Origin: an uncultured Eubacteriales bacterium
Lineage (GTDB): Bacteria > Bacillota > Clostridia > Oscillospirales > QAKW01
NCBI GenBank assembly: GCA_902492505.1
Contig: CABULU010000032.1
Coordinates: 1-21,227, forward strand
DNA length: 21,227 nt
Direction of reading: 5' to 3'
A program made the translations under genes and the position numbers. The first letter of the stretch is position 1; every line of letters starts with the position of its first letter. Positions 8,927 to 16,072 of this stretch are shown here, piece after piece. The notes beneath the pieces were generated by a model. It saw only the letters and a list, made by a program, of their open reading frames with translations, made no database searches and was not told where the DNA came from.

Positions 8927-8934
8927 CATATAAT
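8927..8934 (+). promoter_or_regulatory. Possible sporulation-type -10 element before cwlJ
   Basis: CATATAAT in the short gap between the SLH terminator and the cwlJ ribosome binding site resembles the CATAxxxT -10 boxes of mother-cell sigma factors (SigE/SigK). The upstream half is obscured by the AT-rich terminator tail, and the start point would fall almost on the ribosome binding site. Suggestive only. B. subtilis cwlJ is SigE-dependent. Confidence 0.3.
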
Positions 8935-8952
8935 TTTCCGAGAGGTGGTAAG

Positions 8953-9390
8953 ATGTACAGTGACAGAGAACTGCTGGCAAGACTTATACAATGCGAGGCG
9001 GGCGGTGAGGGTTTTGACGGAATGATGGCGGTCGGCGGGGTGGTGATGAACAGGGTGCATGTGTCTGCAGGGGAATATAACCGCATAGGTCAGGGCAGCA
9101 TCCGAAGAATTATCATGCAGCCTGGTCAGTTTGTCTGTGCAAGCGAGACGGAAAACGGACGGTATAATCCTCAGAATATTTATAATATGAACCCAACCCA
9201 GGTGCATTTTGATATAGCTGATATGGTTATTTCGGGTCAGCGTGTGACGGGATTCGGTCAGGCGCTGTGGTTTTATAATCCGTATTCAGCAGGGTGCCGG
9301 CAGTTTTTTCCGTCTGAGGTCGGATACTTCTTCTCTACTATTGGCCAGCATTGTTTTTACAATCCGACAGATTTATATTTTTATACTTAG
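8953..9390 (+). CDS. cwlJ: Spore cortex-lytic enzyme, CwlJ-type (SleB/CwlJ hydrolase family)
   Basis: A 145-residue hydrolase made of the SleB/CwlJ catalytic domain only. It shows LLARLIQCEAGGEGFDGMMAV (catalytic Glu15 in the CEAGGE motif), GGVVMNRV, IMQPGQFVC, a late LWFYNP and a final GQHCFYN. The absence of a signal peptide and of a peptidoglycan-binding domain, and the length (B. subtilis CwlJ is about 142), favour CwlJ over the secreted SleB. The gerQ-like gene directly downstream strengthens this, because CwlJ needs GerQ for assembly in the spore coat. It should hydrolyse cortex peptidoglycan at germination. I chose ATG 8953, preceded by AGAGGTGG (8941-8948); the longer reading from 8881 would run through the terminator stem. 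Confidence 0.88.
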   Translation: MYSDRELLARLIQCEAGGEGFDGMMAVGGVVMNRVHVSAGEYNRIGQGSIRRIIMQPGQFVCASETENGRYNPQNIYNMNPTQVHFDIADMVISGQRVTGFGQALWFYNPYSAGCRQFFPSEVGYFFSTIGQHCFYNPTDLYFYT

Positions 9391-9402
9391 GAGGACAATT
9401 TT

Positions 9403-9867
9403 ATGGCAGAACAGGATATGCATTCTCAGCGCTTACCCCTTAATGAGGGTATGAACGGTACAGGCGGCGGCCTTAACGGAATGGGAAGTTTGAACGGTAC
9501 AGGCAGTTTGAACGGCGGCGCTTCTCAGTCTCAGGGAGGCACGAGCCCCAGCGGCAGACTGACAGCAGAACAGAATAATTTAGACTATGCCATTGGCGGT
9601 GGATATCAGGGGTCGCTTCAGCAGATACTTGCCGATAATGTGGGCAACCGCGTTATTGTCGATTTTCTTGTCGGTTCGTCAAATATAGTACGCAAGGAAG
9701 GCATCTTGTACCTTGTCGGAGTCAGCTATATTGTTTTATATGAAAGCCGCAATGATACTTACGTTGTGTGCAATCTCTATGCTATAGAGTTTGTAACCTT
9801 TCTTCCGGTAGGCAGCAGCAACAGCAGCGGTCAGCAGCTTGCAAGAACAACACTTAAAAGAGTATAA
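9403..9867 (+). CDS. gerQ: GerQ-like spore coat protein
   Basis: A 154-residue protein with two parts. Residues 1-55 are low-complexity and rich in Gly, Asn, Ser and Gln, with repeats of SLNGTG type. Residues about 69-135 match the GerQ domain: SLQQILADNVGNRVIVDF, then RKEGILYLVGVSYIVLYESRNDTYVVCNLYAIEFVTFLP. GerQ is an inner spore-coat protein needed for CwlJ localisation and calcium-dipicolinate germination. The assignment rests on this domain plus the cwlJ-gerQ order. AGGAGG (9389-9394) overlaps the cwlJ stop and the gap is 12 bases, so the two are probably coupled. The N-terminus lacks the lysines that Tgl transglutaminase crosslinks in B. subtilis GerQ. A bidirectional terminator follows. 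Confidence 0.82.
   Translation: MAEQDMHSQRLPLNEGMNGTGGGLNGMGSLNGTGSLNGGASQSQGGTSPSGRLTAEQNNLDYAIGGGYQGSLQQILADNVGNRVIVDFLVGSSNIVRKEGILYLVGVSYIVLYESRNDTYVVCNLYAIEFVTFLPVGSSNSSGQQLARTTLKRV
9452..9515 (+). repeat. In-frame direct repeats in the gerQ N-terminal region
   Basis: TGAACGGTACAGGC occurs at 9452-9465 and 9491-9504 (39 bases apart, in frame). AGTTTGAACGG occurs at 9487-9497 and 9505-9515 (18 bases apart). They encode the SLNGTG-type peptide repeats and could expand or contract by slippage. Confidence 0.8.
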
Positions 9868-9874
9868 TTAAAGT

Positions 9875-9904
9875 AAAAGCTGTCATTTAGCATGACAGCT
9901 TTTT
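9875..9904. terminator. Bidirectional terminator between gerQ and the LTA-synthase gene
   Basis: A perfect 12-bp stem AAAAGCTGTCAT (9875-9886) / ATGACAGCTTTT (9892-9903) with a 5-base loop. A T-run at the right end and an A-run at the left end make it usable by both convergent transcripts: gerQ (+) and the LTA-synthase gene ending at 9906 (-). Confidence 0.92.
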
Positions 9905-9905
9905 A

Positions 9906-11762
9906 TTATTTATCGGTAACCGAATATCCTTTGCCCTTTATTCTGTCATAGGTCATAAAGCGCATGGAATTTATAAATTCCGAGCCTGCCTTATCAAGCT
10001 CTGCTTGCAGCCGTGTGTTATAAAAGGGCACGTGCTTGAAATTGTCAAGCAGATATTCCATATACGGTGTCGTTTGAGTACCTGCGATTTTAGCCATAAA
10101 TGACAAAAGGTAGTAGCATGAAATATCATGATTTCCGCCGAATACGCTGTAATCGACGTTATAGTTTGCATAGTAGACAAACGGCGTGCTGTATAAAAAC
10201 TTATTTTCTTCATAATTCAGACCGTCGGACAGCTTTATATTGCCGGCCTGTGTATATGCCGCATAGCTTGCGCCGAGAGTGGGAAGATGGTCGCCGAAAA
10301 ACAGCAGTATTGTTTCTTTATCCCGTTTGTCAATATAATCAACAAGTTTTCCGAGCGCCCGGTCGGTATAATACACACCCTGTGTATAAGTGGTTACCGA
10401 ATCAAGCATTTTCTGATTCAGACTGTCGTTTTGAACATCTATTATAATCTCGGACGGCTCCGATTTATCGTATGCACCGTGGTTTTCCATTGATATTGCA
10501 TAGATAAAGTTTGGAGCACTGCTGTTTTGCTCAAGAGTATCAATTACAGCGTTTGTGAGCATATCGTCTGTCAGGTATCCGCGGCGCCGTGTTGCGTCCT
10601 CTCTGTCACGGAGGTCGTCCTCTGTTATAAAGCTGTCAAAGCCCAGATACGGATACGCATTTTCGCGCATATAAAACGAGCCGTCGTACGGATGGATGCC
10701 GGTTGTGGTATATCCCTGATTTTTCAGAACGGAAACATAGGTTTCGGTGTCCTTTGTGATGTACAGGTACGGGCTTGTGCCGTTGGCAAGATAATCAAGC
10801 GTCAGACCCGTTATGGTTTCAAATTCCGTTCTTATCGTTCCTCCGCCGAATGCTGTTGTGTACATTTTGCCGGAGTAAGAATTTTGACTTTGGCATATTC
10901 TGTCAATATTTTTCAGGGGATTTTCGGAAAACTCCGTTCCCTTGAGTGTTCTAACATCAAAAAATGCCTCCGACATTAAAACTATAATATCCGGCTGTTC
11001 GGATTTTTGAGCAGTGCCGTTATTAACGGTGTTATCCTGAATATAAGCGTCAAGATATCCGTAGATTTTTTCTTTGCCGTACCCTTCGGGCGGCACAACC
11101 TTAAGTGCAAAGCAATTAATTGTAAAAGCACTTACAAATCCGTTTGTATTGTAGTTTGTTGACTGAAGTATGCTGTCTTCAAATGACATTTCAAATTTAC
11201 GGAATACTTTTTCCGTAAGCTCCGGCATATTATAAAACATGACAAATACGGAAAAAATTGCGGCGGCGCCGGGTACGCGGATATACCATCTGACAGGTAT
11301 CTGTGCTTTTGAAAGTGCAAATATAACGATAAAAGCCGAAATGACTGCAATTCCTGCAAATGTGTATTTGGGCAGGTCTATTTTGGCAAAGCTTACAAGT
11401 TGATCAAGCTTTCCTGCCATAGATATATCCCACGGCATGAAATTATCACCGTTTGCGGCGGCCTTAATACAGTTTATCAGCCCTGCAATAACGGTAAGAG
11501 CCCCGAAACATACTCCGTAAATCCACAGCTTTTTGGTAAACAGGAGCAAAACTAAGGATATAATAGCAAAAACTATAAATGCGAAAACCACAGACAGAGG
11601 ATTGCGTTCCCACCTGTAAAACATGGTGTCCTTTATGCGGTAATGAAGGTATTCCACCTCAAACAGACACATAAAAATAAAAAACGGAACGCTGCAAAAG
11701 CTCAGGACTTTCAGCCAGGTTTTGCCGATGATTTTATTCTTAAAAAATTCTTTGACTTTCAG
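9906..11762 (-). CDS. LTA synthase family membrane protein, paralogue 1 (probable CTG start)
   Basis: Polytopic membrane protein of 618 residues with an extracellular sulfatase-fold domain, as in lipoteichoic acid synthase (transfers glycerol-phosphate from phosphatidylglycerol). About five N-terminal membrane segments precede the enzyme domain. Numbered from the CTG, the metal and active-site residues are Glu265 (MSEAFFD), nucleophile Thr309 (GGGTIRTEFE), His428 (MENH) and Asp491-His492 (FFGDHLP). The first ATG (11670-11672) would remove the start of the first membrane helix. The frame is open upstream to a stop at 11778-11780 and reads LKVKEFFKNKI, aligning from residue 1 with MKIYNTLKNKI of the paralogue. 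AAGGAGG (11773-11779) lies 10 bases before CTG 11762; ATC 11765 is the only nearer in-frame alternative. It is the second gene of the operon, 28 bases after its paralogue. Family certain, exact polymer not. Confidence 0.85.
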   Translation of the reverse strand: MKVKEFFKNKIIGKTWLKVLSFCSVPFFIFMCLFEVEYLHYRIKDTMFYRWERNPLSVVFAFIVFAIISLVLLLFTKKLWIYGVCFGALTVIAGLINCIKAAANGDNFMPWDISMAGKLDQLVSFAKIDLPKYTFAGIAVISAFIVIFALSKAQIPVRWYIRVPGAAAIFSVFVMFYNMPELTEKVFRKFEMSFEDSILQSTNYNTNGFVSAFTINCFALKVVPPEGYGKEKIYGYLDAYIQDNTVNNGTAQKSEQPDIIVLMSEAFFDVRTLKGTEFSENPLKNIDRICQSQNSYSGKMYTTAFGGGTIRTEFETITGLTLDYLANGTSPYLYITKDTETYVSVLKNQGYTTTGIHPYDGSFYMRENAYPYLGFDSFITEDDLRDREDATRRRGYLTDDMLTNAVIDTLEQNSSAPNFIYAISMENHGAYDKSEPSEIIIDVQNDSLNQKMLDSVTTYTQGVYYTDRALGKLVDYIDKRDKETILLFFGDHLPTLGASYAAYTQAGNIKLSDGLNYEENKFLYSTPFVYYANYNVDYSVFGGNHDISCYYLLSFMAKIAGTQTTPYMEYLLDNFKHVPFYNTRLQAELDKAGSEFINSMRFMTYDRIKGKGYSVTDK

Positions 11763-11790
11763 GATATCTCTGCCTCCTTATCAGGGTTGT

Positions 11791-13635
11791 TTACTTTACC
11801 GAATAACGCTTTCCTGCAACTCTGTCATAGGTTATAAGCCGCATTGAGTTTATAAAGTCGGTCTGTTCGTTTTTAAGAGGCGGAAAGCTCAGCCTTACAT
11901 TATAATACGGCAAAAGCTCGAATTTATCCCGAAGATAAAGCATGTACGGAGTCATTTTTGTGTTTGTTATATCGGCAAGCAGTGACAGCATGTAGTAGGT
12001 GGAAATATTGCCTGAGCTTAGCAACGGAGCGTAATCAACATCGTAGTTTGCATAGAACAGAAACGGAGTGCTGTAAAGATACATTTTTTCTTCAAAGGAG
12101 TATCCATCCGAAATGTCAACGTTTCCCGCCTGATTAAAGGCTGCCTGATTGGAGCCGAGAGTGGGCAGGTGGTCGCCGAAAAACAGAATGATTGTGTCTT
12201 TTTCGCGGTTATCAATGTAATCTACAAGCCGGCGCAGCGCCGCGTCTGCATAGTATGCTCCCTGAGTATAGGTAGTTACCGAGTCAAGAACATCGGGACT
12301 CAGCTTGTCGTTTTTCACTTCAATGACAATATCCTCCGGGTCGGTTTTGCCGTAACTTTGGTGATTTTCCATGGTTATGCCGAATATGAAGTTGGGCTTG
12401 TCCCGGTGTGTTTCTAAGGTATCTATTACCTCGTCAATCAGAGTGTTGTCGGTGAGATAGTCTCGGCGCCAGGAGGCGTTTTCACGCAGCTTCAGCTCGT
12501 CCTCCGAGACAAACTCATCAAAGCCCAGCTTGGGATATGCCTCGTTTCGCATATAAAAGTCGCCGTTGTAGGTGTGTATTCCCTTTGTAAAGTAGCCCTG
12601 ATCCCCGTAATTTGAAACGTAGGTATCCATATTATCTTTGACGTAGAGATAGGGACTTGTGCCGTTTACGAGATAGTCGACGGTAAGCCCTGTCAATATT
12701 TCAAATTCGGTTCTGACTGTTCCGCCGCCCAGCGCCGATGTTATAAGATTGCCGGCATATGCGTTTTCACGGGCGGCTATTGTTTTGAAGTTAGACAGCG
12801 GCTCCTGTGAAAAGGTTGTGTCTTTTAAAGTTGTTATGTCGAAAAATGCCTCGGACAGAATAACGATAACGTCAGGTGAATTATACCGCACGGGCTCGCT
12901 CGGCTCAAGACCTTCATAGCTTTCAAGGTAGCCTGCGATTTTATCTGCGCTGTACCCTTCCGGCTCGGTTACCTTCATGGCCATGCAGTTTATCGCAAAC
13001 GCGTCCACAAACCCGTTGGCGCTGTAATTGGACGCTTGCAGGACGCTGTCGTTAAAAGACATGTTGAATTTGTTCAGAAGCTTTTCCGTCACCTTAGGCT
13101 CATTGTAAAAGACGATAAATACGGCAAAAACAGCGGTTGCAATCGGAATTCTGCCATACCAGCGCACTGGAATTTCGGCGCCCGACAGTGCGTAAAGCAC
13201 GCAGGCAATTATAAATGCCGGTATAAACAGCCACAGATACGGCGGCAGGTCAAAACGGGCAAAACCGATGAGCTGACCCATATTTCCCGCCATTGATATA
13301 TCCCACGGAAAAAAATAATCGCCGTTTACCGCAAGCTTTACACAGTTTATTATGCCGATTATCAGTGTGGCGGCGCCCATCACCGTTGCCCAGATCCAAA
13401 GCCGCCGTACAAGCAGAAGCAGGATTACAGACAGCATTGTCATAATCACAAATGCAAGCACAAACGCGCCGATGCTGCGCCTCCACAGCCCGAACGCTTC
13501 GCGCACGGTGCGGTAATTCATATACTCCAAGTAGAGCATGCACATAAATATAAAAAACGGCATACTGCAAAAGCAGCTGATTTTAAACCACAGCCTGTCA
13601 AATATTTTATTTTTCAGAGTGTTATATATTTTCAA
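11791..13635 (-). CDS. LTA synthase family membrane protein, paralogue 2 (TTG start)
   Basis: A 614-residue paralogue of the downstream gene, with the same layout. Five probable membrane segments lie at about 16-36, 55-75, 79-99, 130-150 and 160-178. An extracellular sulfatase-like domain follows, with Glu262 (LSEAFFD), nucleophile Thr306 (GGGTVRTEFE), Asp488-His489 (FFGDHLP) and the RNEAYPKLGFDEF segment. All catalytic positions of LtaS-type enzymes are filled, so both copies look active. The start is TTG at 13635, with a near-perfect GGAGGTGA ribosome binding site (13645-13652) 9 bases upstream and a promoter directly before it. Tandem copies could split primase and polymerase roles as LtaP/LtaS do in Listeria, or make different phosphoglycerol polymers; the sequence alone does not decide. 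Confidence 0.88.
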   Translation of the reverse strand: MKIYNTLKNKIFDRLWFKISCFCSMPFFIFMCMLYLEYMNYRTVREAFGLWRRSIGAFVLAFVIMTMLSVILLLLVRRLWIWATVMGAATLIIGIINCVKLAVNGDYFFPWDISMAGNMGQLIGFARFDLPPYLWLFIPAFIIACVLYALSGAEIPVRWYGRIPIATAVFAVFIVFYNEPKVTEKLLNKFNMSFNDSVLQASNYSANGFVDAFAINCMAMKVTEPEGYSADKIAGYLESYEGLEPSEPVRYNSPDVIVILSEAFFDITTLKDTTFSQEPLSNFKTIAARENAYAGNLITSALGGGTVRTEFEILTGLTVDYLVNGTSPYLYVKDNMDTYVSNYGDQGYFTKGIHTYNGDFYMRNEAYPKLGFDEFVSEDELKLRENASWRRDYLTDNTLIDEVIDTLETHRDKPNFIFGITMENHQSYGKTDPEDIVIEVKNDKLSPDVLDSVTTYTQGAYYADAALRRLVDYIDNREKDTIILFFGDHLPTLGSNQAAFNQAGNVDISDGYSFEEKMYLYSTPFLFYANYDVDYAPLLSSGNISTYYMLSLLADITNTKMTPYMLYLRDKFELLPYYNVRLSFPPLKNEQTDFINSMRLITYDRVAGKRYSVK

Positions 13636-13661
13636 TGAGAAAAATCACCTCCGTATTTAGC

Positions 13662-13690
13662 ATTATACAACTTTACTTAAAAAATGTAAA
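13662..13690 (-). promoter_or_regulatory. Promoter of the LTA-synthase operon
   Basis: On the minus strand, TTTACA (13690-13685), a 17-base spacer and TATAAT (13667-13662) form a strong vegetative promoter, with a leader of about 20 bases. Inverted repeats overlap it: CTTTAC (13671-13676) with GTAAAG (13686-13691), and ATGTAAA (13684-13690) with TTTACAT (13706-13712). Confidence 0.8.
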
Positions 13691-13713
13691 GTTTATACGG
13701 AAAAATTTACATG

Positions 13714-13732
13714 TACGGTCCAAAAGACCGTA
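13714..13732 (-). terminator. Second hairpin downstream of pnp
   Basis: A perfect 7-bp stem TACGGTC (13714-13720) / GACCGTA (13726-13732) with a 5-base loop, directly after the U-tract of the main pnp terminator. It could back up termination or protect the 3' end; function inferred. Confidence 0.5.
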
Positions 13733-13733
13733 A

Positions 13734-13765
13734 AAAGCAAACGGTACGGTGTCTGAACCGTACCG
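13734..13765 (-). terminator. Rho-independent terminator after pnp
   Basis: A 9-bp stem CGGTACGGT (13742-13750) / ACCGTACCG (13757-13765) with a 6-base loop. In the minus-strand transcript it is followed by UUUGCUUUUU. It ends the rpsO-pnp operon before the LTA-synthase promoter. Confidence 0.85.
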
Positions 13766-13792
13766 CAAGCATTATTGTTTTATTGCTTAAAA

Positions 13793-15910
13793 TCAGTTTA
13801 CCGCCGCGCCGTTTTGCATGTCGAGCAGCGCGTCCTTTCGTGACAGGTTGTACCTGCCCTTATCGTCAATTTCCATGAACTTAACGTATATTTCGTCACC
13901 CTCGGAAAGCAGATCCTCTACTTTTTCCACGCGCTTTGTATCAAGCTTGGAAATATGAACAAGCCCCTCTTTGCCGGGAGCAAACTCAACAAACGCGCCA
14001 AACTGCATGAGCTTTACAACCCGACCTCTGTAAATTGCGCCCACCTCCGGCTCAAAAACGATGCCTTTTATTATATCAAGCGCTTTGTCGGCGGCCGATT
14101 TTTCCGTGGCTGAAATGAATACGGAGCCGTCGTCCTCTATATCAATCTTAGCCCCGGTATCCGCAACAATTTTCTGAATGACCTTGCCGCCTGTTCCGAT
14201 AACCTCGCGTATTTTGTCGGGATGAATTTTGTAGGTGATGACCTTGGGAGCCCAGTCCTTAACGTCCTCGCGCGGCTTGTCTATTGCCTTGAGCATTACC
14301 TTATCAAGGATGTAGTATCTTGCCTTTCTTGTTTTTTCTATGGCTTCCTTTATAATGGGACCTGTCAGACCGTCAACCTTGATATCCATCTGAATTGCGG
14401 TAATTCCCTTTTTGGTTCCCGCTACCTTGAAGTCCATATCTCCGAAAAAGTCCTCTATGCCCTGAATGTCAACCATTGTCATAAAGCTGCCGTCGTCGCG
14501 CGTGATAAGACCGCAGGATATACCGGCGACAGGCGCTTTAATCGGTACGCCCGCGTCCATGAGCGCAAGTGTGGAGCCGCATATAGAGCCCTGCGAGGTA
14601 GAGCCGTTTGATGTTAAAACGTCCGACACAAGACGAATTGTATACGGAAATTCCTCAACCGACGGAATTACCGGCTCGAGTGCGCGCTCAGCCAAAGCGC
14701 CGTGACCGATTTCACGTCTGCCGGGGCTTCTTGACGGCTTTGCGTCGCCGACGGTAAAGCCGGGCATGTTGTAATGATGCATATATCTTTTGGTTTCTAC
14801 GTTGTCAAGACCGTCCAAAACTTGTTCCTCGGATATCATGCCGAGCGTTGCAACGGTGAGCACCTGTGTCTTGCCGCGTGCAAAGAGACCGCAGCCGTGT
14901 ACTTTGGGAAGAAGTCCAACCTCCGCGTGCAGGGGGCGCAGGTCATCGATTCCGCGTCCGTCCACTCGCTTGCCCTCTTCGGAAAGCCATGTGCGGACAA
15001 TATATTTTTGCAGCTTGTAAAGACACTCGTCAATCATCGGCAGGCGCTCTTCGTTTGCAGCGTCAAACTGCGCATGAACCTTTTCATATACCTTTTCGAT
15101 GTCGGCGTCTCTTTGCGCCTTGTCATTTGAGTCAAGCGCCGATTTCATATCGTTTTCCGCAAAGGTCTTTATGCTGTCAAACAGTTCGTGGTCTACTTCA
15201 CAGGATTCAAATGTAAATTTCTTTTTTCCGATTTCCGAAACGATGTTATTTATAAACGCGACGATTTTCTGGTTTTCCTCATGACCCTTCATAATACCGT
15301 CATACATAACGTCGTCGGGAATCTCGTTGGCGCCTGCCTCAATCATTGTCACCTTGCAGGCAGTGGAGGCAACGGTGACTGCCATCTGCGAGTTTTCGCG
15401 CTGTAAGGCTGTGGGATTGAACACGATTTCATCGTTCACATAGCCGACGGAAACGCCGCTTATAGGCCCGTTAAACGGGATATCCGAGATGGAAAGCGCG
15501 ATAGAGGCGCCTATCATTCCGACAATTTCGGGAATATTATCCTGGTCAACGGCAAGAACCGTAATGTTTACGTTGACGTCATTGCGCATATCCTTGGGGA
15601 AAAGCGGACGGATGGATCTGTCGATAACTCTCGAGCTTAGTATTGCCTTTTCGCTCGGACGACCTTCACGGCGAAGGAAGCTGCCGGGGATTTTTCCGAC
15701 TGAATACAGACGTTCCTCAAAATCGACCGAGAGCGGGAAAAAGTCTATACCGTCGCGGGGTTTCTTTGATGCTGTTGCAGTTGCGAGAATAACAGTATCT
15801 CCATAGCGCACAAGTGCCGAGCCATTGGCAAGTTCGGCATACTTGCCGGTTTCGACAATAAGTTTGCGGCCGGCAATTTCCGTTTCAAAAATTCTGTGAT
15901 TTTCGTACAT
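13793..15910 (-). CDS. pnp: Polyribonucleotide nucleotidyltransferase (PNPase)
   Basis: Phosphorolytic 3'-5' exoribonuclease that degrades mRNA to nucleoside diphosphates, working as a cytoplasmic trimer. The 705 residues contain RNase PH domain 1 (about 10-145), an alpha-helical linker domain (about 150-300), and RNase PH domain 2 (about 310-545) with active-site residues matching E. coli Asp486/Asp492/Lys494 at Asp487, Asp493 and Lys495 in EDFFGDMDFKVAG. A KH domain follows with GTGGK at 572-576, then an S1 domain (about 622-692, GLVHISKL). ATG 15910 follows AGGAGGT. It lies downstream of rpsO as in many bacteria. A long stem-loop occupies its leader and may be the site of PNPase autoregulation, as in E. 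coli. Confidence 0.98.
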   Translation of the reverse strand: MYENHRIFETEIAGRKLIVETGKYAELANGSALVRYGDTVILATATASKKPRDGIDFFPLSVDFEERLYSVGKIPGSFLRREGRPSEKAILSSRVIDRSIRPLFPKDMRNDVNVNITVLAVDQDNIPEIVGMIGASIALSISDIPFNGPISGVSVGYVNDEIVFNPTALQRENSQMAVTVASTACKVTMIEAGANEIPDDVMYDGIMKGHEENQKIVAFINNIVSEIGKKKFTFESCEVDHELFDSIKTFAENDMKSALDSNDKAQRDADIEKVYEKVHAQFDAANEERLPMIDECLYKLQKYIVRTWLSEEGKRVDGRGIDDLRPLHAEVGLLPKVHGCGLFARGKTQVLTVATLGMISEEQVLDGLDNVETKRYMHHYNMPGFTVGDAKPSRSPGRREIGHGALAERALEPVIPSVEEFPYTIRLVSDVLTSNGSTSQGSICGSTLALMDAGVPIKAPVAGISCGLITRDDGSFMTMVDIQGIEDFFGDMDFKVAGTKKGITAIQMDIKVDGLTGPIIKEAIEKTRKARYYILDKVMLKAIDKPREDVKDWAPKVITYKIHPDKIREVIGTGGKVIQKIVADTGAKIDIEDDGSVFISATEKSAADKALDIIKGIVFEPEVGAIYRGRVVKLMQFGAFVEFAPGKEGLVHISKLDTKRVEKVEDLLSEGDEIYVKFMEIDDKGRYNLSRKDALLDMQNGAAVN

Positions 15911-15934
15911 TTAAGTACCTCCTGAATTGTTTTT

Positions 15935-16014
15935 CCGGTAAGGCCGCTGTTTAACACTGAAATATACGCTTTCCGCAAAGCATACATTTAACTGCTAAAC
16001 TGCCGCCGTTCCGG
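15935..16014 (-). promoter_or_regulatory. Long stem-loop in the pnp leader
   Basis: In the minus-strand RNA, AAAUGUAUGCUUU (15989-15977) pairs over 13 bp with AAAGCGUAUAUUU (15972-15960) around a GCGG loop. After a 3x3 internal loop, GUUUAGCA (16000-15993) pairs over 8 bp with UGUUAAAC (15956-15949). An outer CCGG/CCGG pair (16014-16011 with 15938-15935) may close it. All three imperfect pairs are G-U in this strand but would be C-A mismatches in the opposite strand, which indicates the structure acts in pnp RNA. Confidence 0.7.
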
Positions 16015-16035
16015 TATATGATGTTTTAAAATGGA

Positions 16036-16067
16036 TATAGGCGAAATTTGTAAAAATTCCGCCTATA
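16036..16067 (-). terminator. Hairpin directly after rpsO (leaky terminator or processing site)
   Basis: TATAGGCG (16036-16043) and CGCCTATA (16060-16067) start a stem that extends inward to about 14 bp with a 4-base loop. The one imperfect pair is G-U only in the minus-strand RNA. The tail after it (UCCAUUUUAAAA) is only weakly U-rich. It would allow readthrough into pnp or give rpsO mRNA a protected 3' end. Confidence 0.6.
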
Positions 16068-16072
16068 AAAGT

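Noticed and set aside
8881..8952. Upstream extension of cwlJ by 24 residues
   Set aside because: It would start inside the SLH terminator stem, and a good ribosome binding site precedes ATG 8953.
13793..15987. Several open frames on the plus strand within pnp and one across its leader on the minus strand (15745-15987)
   Set aside because: All lie opposite or out of frame with pnp. None shows family motifs, and the leader is better explained by its RNA stem-loop.
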